A DNA stretch of 64,000 nt from an uncultured Collinsella sp. (GCA_958407995.1 CATYJU010000007.1:1-64000), one strand, 5' to 3'; positions 34,314 through 43,004 are shown, numbered from the stretch's first letter. Numbers and translations: made by a program. Notes: generated by a model from the sequence alone, not told the origin.

Positions 34314-35303
34314 TCAAAGCAGGCCCTGGTCCGCAAGCCTTCGATAATGCTTGCCGAGGAGCGTCAACCGGCAGGACTTGCTCTCCATCGCCGCGTTCCA
34401 CATATGGTCGGCGCCAACTGGAACCAGAAGACCATGCCGGTTGTATTTCTGGAGCAGAGAGAACACCAGGTTGTTCCTGGGCTCTGCTGGAGGCATAGCG
34501 TCTGTTCTTCCCTCGTCCCTTGGCTCATACGACGGATCCAGCCTGTATTCATAGTCCTCTGTTGGGAAGAGCTTTTTCAGCTTCCGCAAATCATCGAGTG
34601 AGATTGCGGGATCGACTTCGCGCAGCGACACGAAGCTGTCCGTGTTCGTTTTGAAAACGGGTCTTTGGTCCCACATGCCAAGCGATTGATCGATGTGCGC
34701 ATAGACGCTGCCCGGCGTGATGCTGCCCGTCAGGTTCGCCGCAGCACCCTCTAGGGCGTTTATGAGGAGACTTGTAAAAACGCCATGCCCCTTACGCTCA
34801 AGCGAGGGCTGATCGCTTCGCGAGGCGGTGAGTATGGTGACGCCCTCCGAGATTGCGGCATGGTTCTCCATGCCCGGGACCGACCCTGCCGCCCCCGAAT
34901 AGCAGCTGTCAAGGATAACGATTCTGTGGCGCGCGCTCGAGCCGTTCGCCAGATCAACGAGTTCCCTCAGAGAGAGCCCCTCGTCTCCCCGAGTGGAATC
35001 AGACCCATTGATAAACCCGCCGGTTGACTCGATATACCCGTGTCCAGAAAAGTAGAAGAGCGCTATTTCGGCTTTTGACTGAAACAGCCTGCGCGCCTCA
35101 TCTTTGATTGCAGCGCGATTCACGACATGGTCTGGGCCGGTTGCATACAGCTCCTTGCAGTCAAAGTTTCTGCTCCGAGAGGAATCCCCGTTGCGCTTGA
35201 GGAGGCGCGCGACCTCCTCGGCATCGTTCACGCAACCCGAAAGATTTGGTATGCGCTTGTCAGAATAGTAGTTAACTCCAACTACTAGGGCCATTCTGTC
35301 CAT
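34314..35303 (-). CDS. caspase-like (C14) protease, effector of a candidate TIR-caspase defence system
   Basis: A 329-residue protein starting at the ATG at 35303, which has AGGAG eight bases upstream. Residues about 4-230 form a caspase fold with the catalytic His in FYFSGHGY (about 90) and Cys in ILDSCYSG (about 133), both intact. Residues about 245-329 form a separate C-terminal domain ending in a winged-helix-like segment. The start lies 10 bases after the stop of the TIR-like gene, so the two are an operon. TIR plus caspase pairs are known as a Thoeris variant in which a TIR-made cyclic nucleotide switches on the protease. Here this is inferred from the domains only. Confidence 0.82.
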   Translation of the reverse strand: MDRMALVVGVNYYSDKRIPNLSGCVNDAEEVARLLKRNGDSSRSRNFDCKELYATGPDHVVNRAAIKDEARRLFQSKAEIALFYFSGHGYIESTGGFINGSDSTRGDEGLSLRELVDLANGSSARHRIVILDSCYSGAAGSVPGMENHAAISEGVTILTASRSDQPSLERKGHGVFTSLLINALEGAAANLTGSITPGSVYAHIDQSLGMWDQRPVFKTNTDSFVSLREVDPAISLDDLRKLKKLFPTEDYEYRLDPSYEPRDEGRTDAMPPAEPRNNLVFSLLQKYNRHGLLVPVGADHMWNAAMESKSCRLTLLGKHYRRLADQGLL

Positions 35304-35313
35304 CGCCCAGCTC

Positions 35314-35682
35314 CTACAGACTGTCGATGAAATCTTCGATATGGCTCCAGGTCCATGAAACCGTGCGTACACCGGGAAGATCAGTTCGGTCATCGCTATA
35401 CGCCCAGATTCCCAGCACCTTCTTCCCCTCCTCGCGCGCGCAGCCGATTTCCCACTTTTCCCCACTTGAGCTCAACGAGTTCTTGCTTACGAGCGCAATC
35501 ACGCCGTCGGAGCGCTTGATGCGAGTGCGGACCTTCTCCTTCCAGGCGGTTGCGTACGGCTCCTTGACCGACATATCGATATACTCGAAGGGCGACTTCG
35601 TGTTGAGCGACTGACCCTTCAGAAAATCGCGTTGACGTTCGTCCTCGATTGCAAACGCAACGAATACCGTCTTCTTTTCCAT
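35314..35682 (-). CDS. TIR-like (DUF1863 / ThsB-like) protein
   Basis: A 122-residue protein from the ATG at 35682 (AAGGTGAG site); a longer frame exists but has no ribosome site. It covers one TIR-like domain: strand VFVAFAIEDER at the start, a region with WKEKVRTRIKRSDGVIALVSKNS, and a Trp-Glu-Ile motif (KWEIGCA, about 82-88) whose Glu is the likely NAD+-cleaving residue, as in ThsB. It would be the sensor and signal-producing enzyme for the caspase-like protease encoded just downstream. Confidence 0.78.
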   Translation of the reverse strand: MEKKTVFVAFAIEDERQRDFLKGQSLNTKSPFEYIDMSVKEPYATAWKEKVRTRIKRSDGVIALVSKNSLSSSGEKWEIGCAREEGKKVLGIWAYSDDRTDLPGVRTVSWTWSHIEDFIDSL

Positions 35683-35838
35683 AAATCTCACCTTTCGCAT
35701 ATAAAAACAGCTCCTTATCAGTATAAACCTGACCGGTTGCGATTCTCCACCGGAGCGATCCACCTCATTACCGCGCCCATCTGCACGTCGCAAGGATCCC
35801 ACCTCCAGCGGGCTCCGATAAAAGTGGGGAGTGGAAAA

Positions 35839-35886
35839 TACTACGACATCCCATGTCGCAGTAAATGTCGTAGCAACGTCGTAGTA
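35839..35886. promoter_or_regulatory. four copies of TACTACGACAT-type site upstream of the TIR-caspase operon
   Basis: Four 11-bp copies occur in 48 bp: TACTACGACAT at 35839-35849, and its inverse (ATGTCGCAGTA, ATGTCGTAGCA, ACGTCGTAGTA) at 35853, 35865 and 35876. They lie 155-205 bp before the TIR start. They could be operators or binding sites for an island-encoded protein. Confidence 0.45.
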
Positions 35887-35963
35887 AACCAGCCACGCCG
35901 TCCTAAGACCCAACTTCGTGGCAGCCCATGCCCGAGATACGGCGGTGGCCTTCGGGTGGCGTC

Positions 35964-36056
35964 TTGATTCGAGACACCGTTGCCGCAGGCTTAGTCAAGC
36001 CCGTCGACCCCAACACGGCGCCGCGCCATATGCGCTACGTCCCATACTGGGCCTAA
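35964..36056 (+). pseudogene. 3' remnant of a gene (possible ATP-binding/AlbA-type protein)
   Basis: A 30-codon open end reads LIRDTVAAGLVKPVD, then PNTAPRHMRYVPYWA and a stop. It resembles the C-terminus of AlbA_2/Schlafen-type ATP-binding proteins in related genomes as I recall them. No upstream part is present in frame. A terminator-like stem follows. The rest of 35683-36320 shows no gene. Confidence 0.35.
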
Positions 36057-36112
36057 GGGGCAGCCTAACTTTCCGTAACTTTCCAAAAGAGGAGAATTGC
36101 CCCTCTTTTTTT
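36056..36112 (+). terminator. terminator after the 3' remnant
   Basis: AGGGGCA at the remnant's stop pairs with TGCCCCT, followed by seven T's. The intervening loop contains a tandem TAACTTTCC motif that recurs at about 36162. Confidence 0.45.
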
Positions 36113-36320
36113 GATGGGCGGGGTTTCGAGCTGCGGATACGCATCTCTTCAAGTCGCCTCTAACTTTCCTTAACTTCCCATCCGTCCCATTCCCACGTGT
36201 TGCGCCTCAGCTGCGCGGCGTCAAGGGCGCTCGCGGAACCCCGCGCAAATCTGCGCTCCGCTCCGATTGGTGGGGGTTGCCGCGAACAACCCCTGACCCC
36301 CTTCGCCTCGGCGCGGCGCT

Positions 36321-36836
36321 TCAGGGAGCAAAGCGCAAGGCGCCGCAGGGCAAGCGCCTTCCGCTTTGCCCGCAGGCAGAGATTCTACGGGCCGGAAGGC
36401 CGGAAGGGAGCGGGACATGAAGGCGAGCGAGGTCATCGTGGAGCCGGAGGGGCGCAGGGACCGCAGCGCATGGGACAGGGGCTCCCGGCTCGAGCGCCTC
36501 CGGCCCGCCCTCGCGGTACAGCCTGCACCAGCGGTCGAGCGATGTAGCGGCGGCGATGCCGAAGCGGGCCATCGCCTCCGACCGCGGCATCCCCTCGTCC
36601 ACGACGGCCCTCGCGACGGCGAGCTTGGCCTCCATGTCGTAGGTCCTGCGGCTCTCGCCCATCCCGATCAGCCCCTTCCTCCCGGTTGCCCGGTACGCGT
36701 AGAGCCATTTTCTCACCGCCGGGGCGGGAACGTCGAGCTTCTTGGCCGCGAGTTCGAAGCCGAGGCCAGCCTCGAACAGGTCGGCGGCGCGTGCCCTCAT
36801 CTCGCGACCGTATCTTGCCTTCTTCCTGCGGGACAT
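36321..36836 (-). pseudogene. IS3-type orfA remnant
   Basis: From an ATG at 36836 with a GGGAGG site, about 115 residues of a double helix-turn-helix OrfA are intact (ELAAKKLDVPAPAVRKW; AMARFGIAAATSLDRWC). The frame then runs into unrelated Pro/Arg-rich sequence and stops at 36321. No orfB is found. It appears to have landed in another gene, since a plus-strand start with RBS (36417, MKASEVIVEPEGRRDRSAW) is cut at the junction. Confidence 0.6.
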
Positions 36837-36887
36837 TTCCGATGCCTCCCTTTTCTCGAACCTTAATTTCAAAGTCCAAGAAATGGG

Positions 36888-37277
36888 ATGCAGTTCACCG
36901 TCGGGGCGTTCCTCGAGTACTGCGAGCTGCGGGGGTTCCGCTCCCCGGACAACGACCCCCACGGCTGGGCGCGCGTCTGCCAGGCGGTGGCGAACTTCAT
37001 GGGTGCCGACGGCCTCAGCGTGGGCATCTCGCGCTACGAGGGCGACGCGCGCATGGACCCGGGCGACAACGGGATCTACGTCATCGAGGGGTGGCACATC
37101 GCCGAGCGCCTGCGGGCGGAGTACGACCCCGGCTGGGAGCCCACCGGGATACGGGATGTCCGCCCCGAGGATGAGCAGCGGGCCCACGACCGCGCCGAGA
37201 TGCTGCGCGCCATCGACGCCTCGCGGCCCGAGGGCCAGAGGCTCGGGGCCTACCTCGATGCCGAGTGTTTTCCGTAA
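36888..37277 (+). CDS. small acidic hypothetical protein
   Basis: A 129-residue acidic protein (many Asp/Glu, one tryptophan-rich stretch IYVIEGWHIAERLR near 65-78). The composition is that of a real soluble protein rather than a shadow frame. The ribosome site is weak. I do not recognise the family. It lies between IS3 and IS21 remnants inside the island, so it may be a stranded cargo or phage-type gene. Confidence 0.5.
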   Translation: MQFTVGAFLEYCELRGFRSPDNDPHGWARVCQAVANFMGADGLSVGISRYEGDARMDPGDNGIYVIEGWHIAERLRAEYDPGWEPTGIRDVRPEDEQRAHDRAEMLRAIDASRPEGQRLGAYLDAECFP

Positions 37278-37396
37278 CATCTAAATCGACAAAAACGGCA
37301 GCATAAAGTCGAAACTTCCCGCAAGGGGCATGCTGACCAGATCGCAGGGCCATCTTGGTGGTGCTTCGTATCTACCAAAGGAGGCCCGGAGAGGAA

Positions 37397-37655
37397 ATGA
37401 TCGGCATGACCGACAAGAATTCTATACGCCTGCTGTGGCGGCAGGGGGACAGCGTCGCCGAGGTCGAGCGCAAGACCGGCGTGAGCCGGGACACCGTCTA
37501 CAAGTACCGCAACATGGACGACTTCAGCCCCGAGCCGCCCGCGAGGCGGGCGCAGGGCTCAAAGCTCGACCCGTACAGGCCCCTGATCGAGTCCTAGCTC
37601 AACGACAACATGCGCAGCGGGCGCAAGCAGCTACGGCACGCGGGGCGCGTATGAC
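37397..37655 (+). pseudogene. IS21-type transposase (istA) remnant
   Basis: The helix-turn-helix N-terminus of an IstA-type transposase (IRLLWRQGDSVAEVERKTG, VSRDTVYKYR) reads for 66 codons. It then meets a TAG where the family has an aromatic residue, continues in frame with LNDNMRSGRKQ, and is lost. No catalytic domain and no istB follow, so it is inactive. Confidence 0.65.
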
Positions 37656-38137
37656 GCCGGGCCTTGACGGCCTTCCGGTTTATCTGACCACGCTACCAGT
37701 GGAAACGAACTCGGCACGCCGAGTTGCGCCGCAAAATCCCGGGCGCACGTAGTGCGCCCTTATCCGGCTCCTCCTCCTTTCCTCCAGGATGCCCGGACGG
37801 CAAGATTCGGAACGTCCCCTCAATATCCAAACTTCACGCAAGCCTAATGCGAATAGAGACAGACCTGGCAAATCAAGACACGGCTAGCCGCTCGCACCCA
37901 AAGCCATTTGCCTAAAAATGAATACCGTTGACCGAAATGGAAATACGGTAACAACGAAAAAGACTAGTCAAGCTCGTTTTAAGCACCGTTTGTTCCAGCC
38001 CGCCCCAATTGCAGACATCCCAACTATCATGAATCCAGTAAACAGAGGCGGACATCAACATCCAACGCCGGCAAGCATGCGGGTGCCTCCTCTGCCTAAG
38101 GGGCAAACCCCCGAGATTAGTTAGGAGAGGGGAAGAG
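37656..38137. other. intergenic region before the PTS operon
   Basis: About 480 bp without a gene. It contains a GGGCGCAC/GTGCGCCC palindrome at about 37739-37757. A near-palindrome TACCGT/ACGGTA (37923-37950) lies around GAAATGGAAAT and could be an operator for the island's RpiR regulator. No clear -10/-35 pair was found. Confidence 0.4.
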
Positions 38138-39700
38138 ATGGATAAAGTCAAAACGGCCTTCCAGAACTTTGGCCGCGTTATCGTCGACCCTATTTTGTAC
38201 CTTTCGGTAACGGGCATCATTTTGGCCATCGCCACGGTATGCTCGCTCGGCAGCGGAGTTGTCGCGGATCTGGGCACGCTGCTCTCCGCGGCAACCAACT
38301 CCGCGGTGATCGGCAACCTGCCGGTGATTTTCGCAGTCGGCCTAACGGCAGGCTTCGCAAAGAAGCAAAAATCCAACGCGGCAGTGTTTGGACTTATTAG
38401 TTACCTCATGTTCCTGTATGTCAACAACGCCTACCTGACGCTCACCGATCAGCTGGCAAAAGCCGGCGCGATGGGTCTGTATGGCACTGGCCAGGCAACG
38501 GTACTGGGTCTTCAAGTTACCGATGTCAACGTCTTCGGCGGCGTACTCATCGGATGTTTCTGCGGTTGGCTCTATAACAAACTGATCGATGTAAAGGTAT
38601 CGGACTATATCCGGATTTACGGCGGACCCCGCCTGGCACTTCTGGCGATGATCCCGCTGAGCATTGTCTTTGGCATCGGAGCGACTGTCGTGTGGCCCCC
38701 TATCGCCAACGCCATCAGCAACGCGTCTTCATTCATCGCAGCCTCGGGCGGTCTGGGCGTTTTCATTTACGGCTTCCTGAACCGCGTCCTCGTACCTCTC
38801 GGCATGCACCACTTTATGTGGATGCCGTTTGACTACTCCGCGATTGGCGGCACGGCGGTCGTCGCCGGCCAGAGCGTTTCCGGCGCAGCAAACATCTTCT
38901 ATGCCGAGCTTCCCCATATCGCCGACGGATCCCTCACCACAGTCGACCCCTCTGTCCGCTTTGCCATGTTCGGCTTTGGCAAGGAATTCGTAACCCTTGG
39001 CACCGTGCTCGCAATGATTGCAACTTCCCGTCCGGAGAATCGAAAAGCCGTCGCAGCCATGCTGGTGCCAATTTACATCACCGCCATGCTCTCCGGCATC
39101 ACTGAGCCGCTCGACTTCATGATCCTGTTCGCGTCTCCGATTCTCTGGGTTGCCTACAGCCTGTTCTACGGACTGGGCGAGATGCTCCTGTTTGTCCTGG
39201 GAGTCCGCTTGCTTAACATGTACGGTGGCATCGAGCTGCTCACGCTCAGCCTGCCTTTGCCAATGGGCGTCACCAAGTTCCCGATTTACATCGTCTTGGG
39301 CATCGTGTTTGCCGCCGTTTCGTTCGTCGTGCTGGCGATGGTGATCAAGAAACTCAACCTCATGACGCCCGGTCGTTCTGCAGAGTGGTCTGCCGAGGTC
39401 TCTGGCGATGCCAACGCTCTCGAGTCTTCCGGAACGCCGGAAGTCGACGCAAAACAGCAGGAGATGGTGCAAAACATCATCGACGGCCTTGGCGGTAAGG
39501 ACAATATCAACACCATGGGCTGCTGTATGACTCGCCTCCGTGTCGAGGTCAAGGATCCCAACAAGGTCAACGAAGAGATCATCAAGAAGGCTATTGACAA
39601 GGGCTTATTTAAGAACGGCACTAATGTCCAAATTATCGTGGGAACCAACGTGCACTCCGTCTACGACCTGCTTCGTCCCATCCTTAATCTGGAAGATTAA
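38138..39700 (+). CDS. PTS sugar transporter EIICB (alpha-glucoside/maltose type)
   Basis: A 520-residue permease. Residues about 1-405 are the EIIC domain of the glucose superfamily with about ten helices and the GITEPLDF motif near 320. Residues about 430-520 are the EIIB domain with the phosphorylated Cys in NTMGCCMTRLR (about 462-463). No EIIA is encoded nearby, so a general EIIA must serve it. It precedes a GH4 6-phospho-glycosidase, so the likely imports are alpha-linked disaccharides, phosphorylated on entry. The ATG follows GAGAGGGGAAG. Confidence 0.9.
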   Translation: MDKVKTAFQNFGRVIVDPILYLSVTGIILAIATVCSLGSGVVADLGTLLSAATNSAVIGNLPVIFAVGLTAGFAKKQKSNAAVFGLISYLMFLYVNNAYLTLTDQLAKAGAMGLYGTGQATVLGLQVTDVNVFGGVLIGCFCGWLYNKLIDVKVSDYIRIYGGPRLALLAMIPLSIVFGIGATVVWPPIANAISNASSFIAASGGLGVFIYGFLNRVLVPLGMHHFMWMPFDYSAIGGTAVVAGQSVSGAANIFYAELPHIADGSLTTVDPSVRFAMFGFGKEFVTLGTVLAMIATSRPENRKAVAAMLVPIYITAMLSGITEPLDFMILFASPILWVAYSLFYGLGEMLLFVLGVRLLNMYGGIELLTLSLPLPMGVTKFPIYIVLGIVFAAVSFVVLAMVIKKLNLMTPGRSAEWSAEVSGDANALESSGTPEVDAKQQEMVQNIIDGLGGKDNINTMGCCMTRLRVEVKDPNKVNEEIIKKAIDKGLFKNGTNVQIIVGTNVHSVYDLLRPILNLED

Positions 39701-39738
39701 CAGTCGCCTGATCGACAGACGACAAGCAAGGAGACCTC

Positions 39739-40008
39739 ATGTTGACCAAAACGTTACATTCAATCCGAGGCATGTTCGAACGCTTGCTCAACATGTACAA
39801 AGAAAAGTCGACAAGGGGTCTTCTCGCTCTGATGGCTGCATTCGTATGCGGTTTTATCTGGCCACTCCTTGGTCTACTCGCTGCGGTTTGGACCCGGCAT
39901 TCAGGAAAGCACGCGGATGCGGGCAGCGTTGCGGGCATGGCGGCCGTTATCAACATCGTTACTTACTTCATACAGATAGCGACCAGGATTGTCTGCGGCT
40001 CGATTTGA
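39739..40008 (+). CDS. small two-helix membrane protein in the PTS operon
   Basis: An 89-residue protein with an ideal AAGGAG site. It has a basic N-terminus with a short amphipathic stretch and two membrane helices (about 28-48 and 62-84). It lies between the PTS permease and the GH4 gene, 38 bases after the former and about 20 before the latter, so it is part of the operon. I do not recognise the family; a role in stabilising the permease is only a guess. Confidence 0.65.
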   Translation: MLTKTLHSIRGMFERLLNMYKEKSTRGLLALMAAFVCGFIWPLLGLLAAVWTRHSGKHADAGSVAGMAAVINIVTYFIQIATRIVCGSI

Positions 40009-40027
40009 TTTGAAAGGCATGAACAAC

Positions 40028-41356
40028 ATGAACGGATACAAGATTGTAATCTGCGGCGGCGGCAGCACCTATACCGCCGGTATCGTCAAAGACCTGATTG
40101 ATCAAAAGGACGAACTGGGGATTCGTGAGCTTTGGCTCTATGACATCGACAAGGAACGCCAGGACACGGTCGCTGTGGTGGTTAAGGCAGTTATCGATGA
40201 CCTTGCTCCCGAGATTCCCCTGCATGTAACTGTCGACCCCAAAGAAGCATTTACAGATGCGAACTTTGTTATGGCGCAGATGCGCGTGGGCGGGCTCAAG
40301 ATGCGTATCCAAGATGAGCAGATCAGCCTGCGCCATGACGTAGTCGGCCAGGAGACCTGCGGAGCAGGTGGCATGGCCTATGGCATGAGGACCATCTTCC
40401 CCATGTGCGAGCTTGTCGATTTCTGCGAGGAGTACGCCTGCAAGGACTACTGGATCGTCAACTACTCCAACCCCGCTGCCATCGTAGCCAAGGCGATGCA
40501 CAAGCTACGTCCAAACGCTCGCATTCTCGACATCTGCGATATGCCAGTAGAGATTGAAGCCCGCATGGCGGAGATTTTGGGCTGCGAACTCAGCGACATT
40601 GAAGTCGACTACTTCGGCCTCAACCACTTTGGGTGGTTTACCAACGTGCGTTGCAAGGGCGTCGACGTTACAGACAAGCTCAAAGAGCATGTGCGTAAAT
40701 TCGGCTACATTTCCGAGGCAAGCCTCAATGACGCCTTGGTAAAGGACCCCGATTGGGCCCATACCTTCAAGAATGCGGCGACGATTTCCACGCTATTCCA
40801 GGATTACCTCCCCAACACCTATTACCAGTACTACCTGTTGCCCGATGCCTGCGTGGAATACATGGACATCAATAACACGCGTGGCATGCAGGTCGTAAAC
40901 GGCCGCGAAAAGCGGATCTTTGATGCTTCTGCGGCGCTTAAGCGCGGTGAAAAGGTCGATCTCACGCAATTCTATGTAGGCGTCCACGGCAGATTCATTG
41001 TCGATGTCGTCAAGTCTCTAGCGCATGACCTGCGACATCGCCAGCTGGTAATTGTGCCCAATAATGGCGCAATCGAGAATCTCTCGGACGACGCGACCGT
41101 CGAGATTCCGGCGTACATCACCGATCGAGGAGCCGAACCGGTCCGCGTCGGGAAGATCCCCCGCTTCTACAAGGGCCTTATCGAACAGCAGGATGCCTGC
41201 GAAGGCCTTGTGGTCGAAGCCGTTATCGAAGGCTCCTACCAGAAGGCACTCGAGGCCTTCACCCTCAATCGCACGATCCCCTCAGCGCGCGTGGCTAAGG
41301 AAGTCTTGGACGACATGATTGAGGCGAACAAGGGCTATTGGCCTGAACTGAAGTAG
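40028..41356 (+). CDS. GH4 family 6-phospho-alpha-glucosidase
   Basis: A 442-residue enzyme from the ATG at 40028, preferred over 40019 because AAAGG is one base before the latter. The N-terminus is a Rossmann fold (KIVICGGGSTYTAGIV) that binds NAD+. GH4 metal and substrate residues are visible in VGQETCGAGG, NYSNPAAIV, DICDMP and GLNHFGWF. The Asp-Ile-Cys-Asp-Met-Pro motif is that of the 6-phospho-alpha-glucosidase branch (MalH/GlvA/AglB). It would cleave disaccharide phosphates delivered by the PTS permease, using NAD+ and Mn2+. Confidence 0.88.
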   Translation: MNGYKIVICGGGSTYTAGIVKDLIDQKDELGIRELWLYDIDKERQDTVAVVVKAVIDDLAPEIPLHVTVDPKEAFTDANFVMAQMRVGGLKMRIQDEQISLRHDVVGQETCGAGGMAYGMRTIFPMCELVDFCEEYACKDYWIVNYSNPAAIVAKAMHKLRPNARILDICDMPVEIEARMAEILGCELSDIEVDYFGLNHFGWFTNVRCKGVDVTDKLKEHVRKFGYISEASLNDALVKDPDWAHTFKNAATISTLFQDYLPNTYYQYYLLPDACVEYMDINNTRGMQVVNGREKRIFDASAALKRGEKVDLTQFYVGVHGRFIVDVVKSLAHDLRHRQLVIVPNNGAIENLSDDATVEIPAYITDRGAEPVRVGKIPRFYKGLIEQQDACEGLVVEAVIEGSYQKALEAFTLNRTIPSARVAKEVLDDMIEANKGYWPELK

Positions 41357-41382
41357 AGAAACCATCCAAATAGCAAAAGCAC

Positions 41383-41424
41383 AAAAGGTGGCCTCAAGGC
41401 AAAAATGCTTTGGGGTCACCTTTT
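41383..41424. terminator. bidirectional terminator
   Basis: AAAAGGTGGCCTCAAGGCA pairs imperfectly with its downstream partner ending CACCTTTT, between the convergent GH4 and RpiR genes. Confidence 0.85.
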
Positions 41425-41430
41425 GTATGA

Positions 41431-42288
41431 CTAAATCTCCGCAAAACTCGTAAAGATGAACGAATCGGCCTCGTGTTTTACACGATAGTTCTCTTGATAA
41501 TCCTGATTGAATATAAGCGAATAAATAACCTGAAGCGTATACGTGAGCGAGATCATGGAAGAGTAATTGGCAACCTTTCCAATCACGCGCTCTGATTTTG
41601 GAATGAGCAGGACAGTATCGCATTGCCTGGCGAGCGCCGAATCAGAAAACGCCGTGATTAAACACGGCTTGATTCCGCGCTCGGAAAGAGCGGCGGCGTA
41701 TTTGGAATAATCATAGTGAATGCCGCTGTAGCTTAGGAATAAAAACAGGTCTCCGGGCCTACCGTTCTTAACGTGCAGTGTCTGCAGGCCCCCGTCGTCT
41801 GCCATGGTGACATGACGATCGAGCTTGAGAAGATTGTTGCGAAAGATACATCCCGCCAGATAGCTTTCCCCTTTAGCAAAGATGTAAATTCGCGGGGCGC
41901 TAAGAACTGCCTTGGCGATTATGCTCAATTTGGCGCTATCGAGCTCAATTTTCGTTTGATCTATGACGCCCTTCAAGAGATTTGCAAGGTTGCCCTCGAT
42001 GGCCTCAATTGAATCGGTACTGCCAAAAGGACGATTGTGATCGACAGTGGCAGCCAGAAGATAGTCTCCGCTTATCTCCTGGATGAGCTGCATGATCAAC
42101 TCTCGATAGCCGCTTAGGCCCAATTTCTTACAAAAGCGGATGATAGTCGCGTTCGAAGTGTAAGTCTCCTGTGCGAGCTTTGCCATAGTGAGGGTCTTAA
42201 GGTCGCCGGTATGATTGAGCAGATAGGTAGCAATGGCTCGGTCGGTTTCATTAAAAGACGCGCTGTTACGCAGGCTGTCAAGAATCAT
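41431..42288 (-). CDS. RpiR/MurR-family transcriptional regulator
   Basis: A 285-residue regulator. Residues about 1-77 form the RpiR helix-turn-helix (TMAKLAQETYTSNATIIRFC), and about 120-260 the SIS sugar-phosphate domain (YIFAKGES, FLSYSGIHYD). It is convergent with the PTS-GH4 operon and probably represses it until a sugar phosphate binds. GGAG precedes the ATG. It is the last gene of the island before the reconstituted tRNA. Confidence 0.88.
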   Translation of the reverse strand: MILDSLRNSASFNETDRAIATYLLNHTGDLKTLTMAKLAQETYTSNATIIRFCKKLGLSGYRELIMQLIQEISGDYLLAATVDHNRPFGSTDSIEAIEGNLANLLKGVIDQTKIELDSAKLSIIAKAVLSAPRIYIFAKGESYLAGCIFRNNLLKLDRHVTMADDGGLQTLHVKNGRPGDLFLFLSYSGIHYDYSKYAAALSERGIKPCLITAFSDSALARQCDTVLLIPKSERVIGKVANYSSMISLTYTLQVIYSLIFNQDYQENYRVKHEADSFIFTSFAEI

Positions 42289-42824
42289 GGTCGCTCCGAT
42301 CGCTTTAGTTTGTCACTTAATTATGTCATTATCAAAACGACGGGCAGCTCTTCATACGCTGACTTACGCCCTGCAATCTCTCTTCTGATATTCCGCATGC
42401 TTCGACAACATTATTTGTGCGGAGCACATCGCTCAAGTCTCAGCGAACAGATACGAAGAAGTTCGATTGCCAGAATTCACTGCCCGCCTTGAGACGCAGA
42501 GACGGCCTCCGAACAAGCTACATGCGGACTTGAGACAGCATAGCGCTCGCCCGTCGGCATCCTACGACCTGTATCCCCCTCTCCCCTGTTTCCGTGTTGA
42601 GAGCAGTAGACGGGGCTCCAAGGGGACTTGTCCCTTTGGAGCGCAGGGTCCGGGGATGGCGCGGTCCATCCCCGGCACTATTATTAGCTAAGGACCGCCG
42701 GAACTCCTCCCAATTGGAGTTTATCGGTCGATAAGTCAAGCCGACCGGCCCGCGATTATCAATGGTTTATTTGCTTCACATAATAAATTGACTCAGGATT
42801 CACCCGCAAAGTAAACCGATAAAG
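42289..42824. other. right-end intergenic region of the island
   Basis: About 535 bp without a gene. A hairpin CCAAGGGGAC/GTCCCTTTGG lies near 42618-42640, and a CCGGGGATGG/CCATCCCCGG palindrome at about 42651-42676. The last part is AT-rich. Nothing else recognised. Confidence 0.4.
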
Positions 42825-42856
42825 AAAAAGCTCGGAAGCAATTTTGCTTCCGAGCT
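42825..42856 (-). terminator. terminator after tRNA-fMet
   Basis: AGCTCGGAAGCAA, a short loop and the complement are followed by T's on the minus strand, 12 bases past the tRNA 3' end. It was brought by the island and replaces the ancestral terminator at 31312-31341. Confidence 0.8.
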
Positions 42857-42864
42857 GCTAAAAG

Positions 42865-42915
42865 TCTTGGTCGCGGGGGCAGGATTTGAACCTACGACCT
42901 CCGGGTTATGAGCCC
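42865..42915 (-). other. attachment site: right end of island within tRNA-fMet
   Basis: The 51-bp direct repeat identical to 31348-31398. It restores the 3' half of the tRNA so the gene stays functional. Confidence 0.9.
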
Positions 42916-42944
42916 GGCGAGCTACCAGACTGCTCCACCCCGCA
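42868..42944 (-). tRNA. tRNA-fMet (CAT), initiator
   Basis: 77 bases including an encoded CCA end. The cloverleaf folds with anticodon loop CTCATAA. Three consecutive G-C pairs close the anticodon stem (GGG/CCC) and the D stem has A11:T24, both marks of initiator tRNA. Position 1 (T) and position 72 (G) form at best a wobble pair instead of a Watson-Crick pair, again as in initiators. It is the integration target of the island. Confidence 0.95.
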
Positions 42945-42975
42945 ATGTCTGGGCGCCTCATGTGCGCAAGAAAGA

Positions 42976-43004
42976 ATATTACGCGGGAGTTCGGTAAACG
43001 GCAA
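42976..43004 (-). promoter_or_regulatory. promoter of tRNA-fMet
   Basis: On the minus strand a TTGCCG box is followed after 17 bases by TAATAT. The expected start lies about 25 bases before the tRNA. Confidence 0.55.

Noticed and set aside
36837..37280. N-terminal part of the 319-residue minus-strand frame at 36321-37280
   Set aside because: It is antisense to the acidic hypothetical gene; the IS3 orfA start with a good ribosome site lies at 36836.
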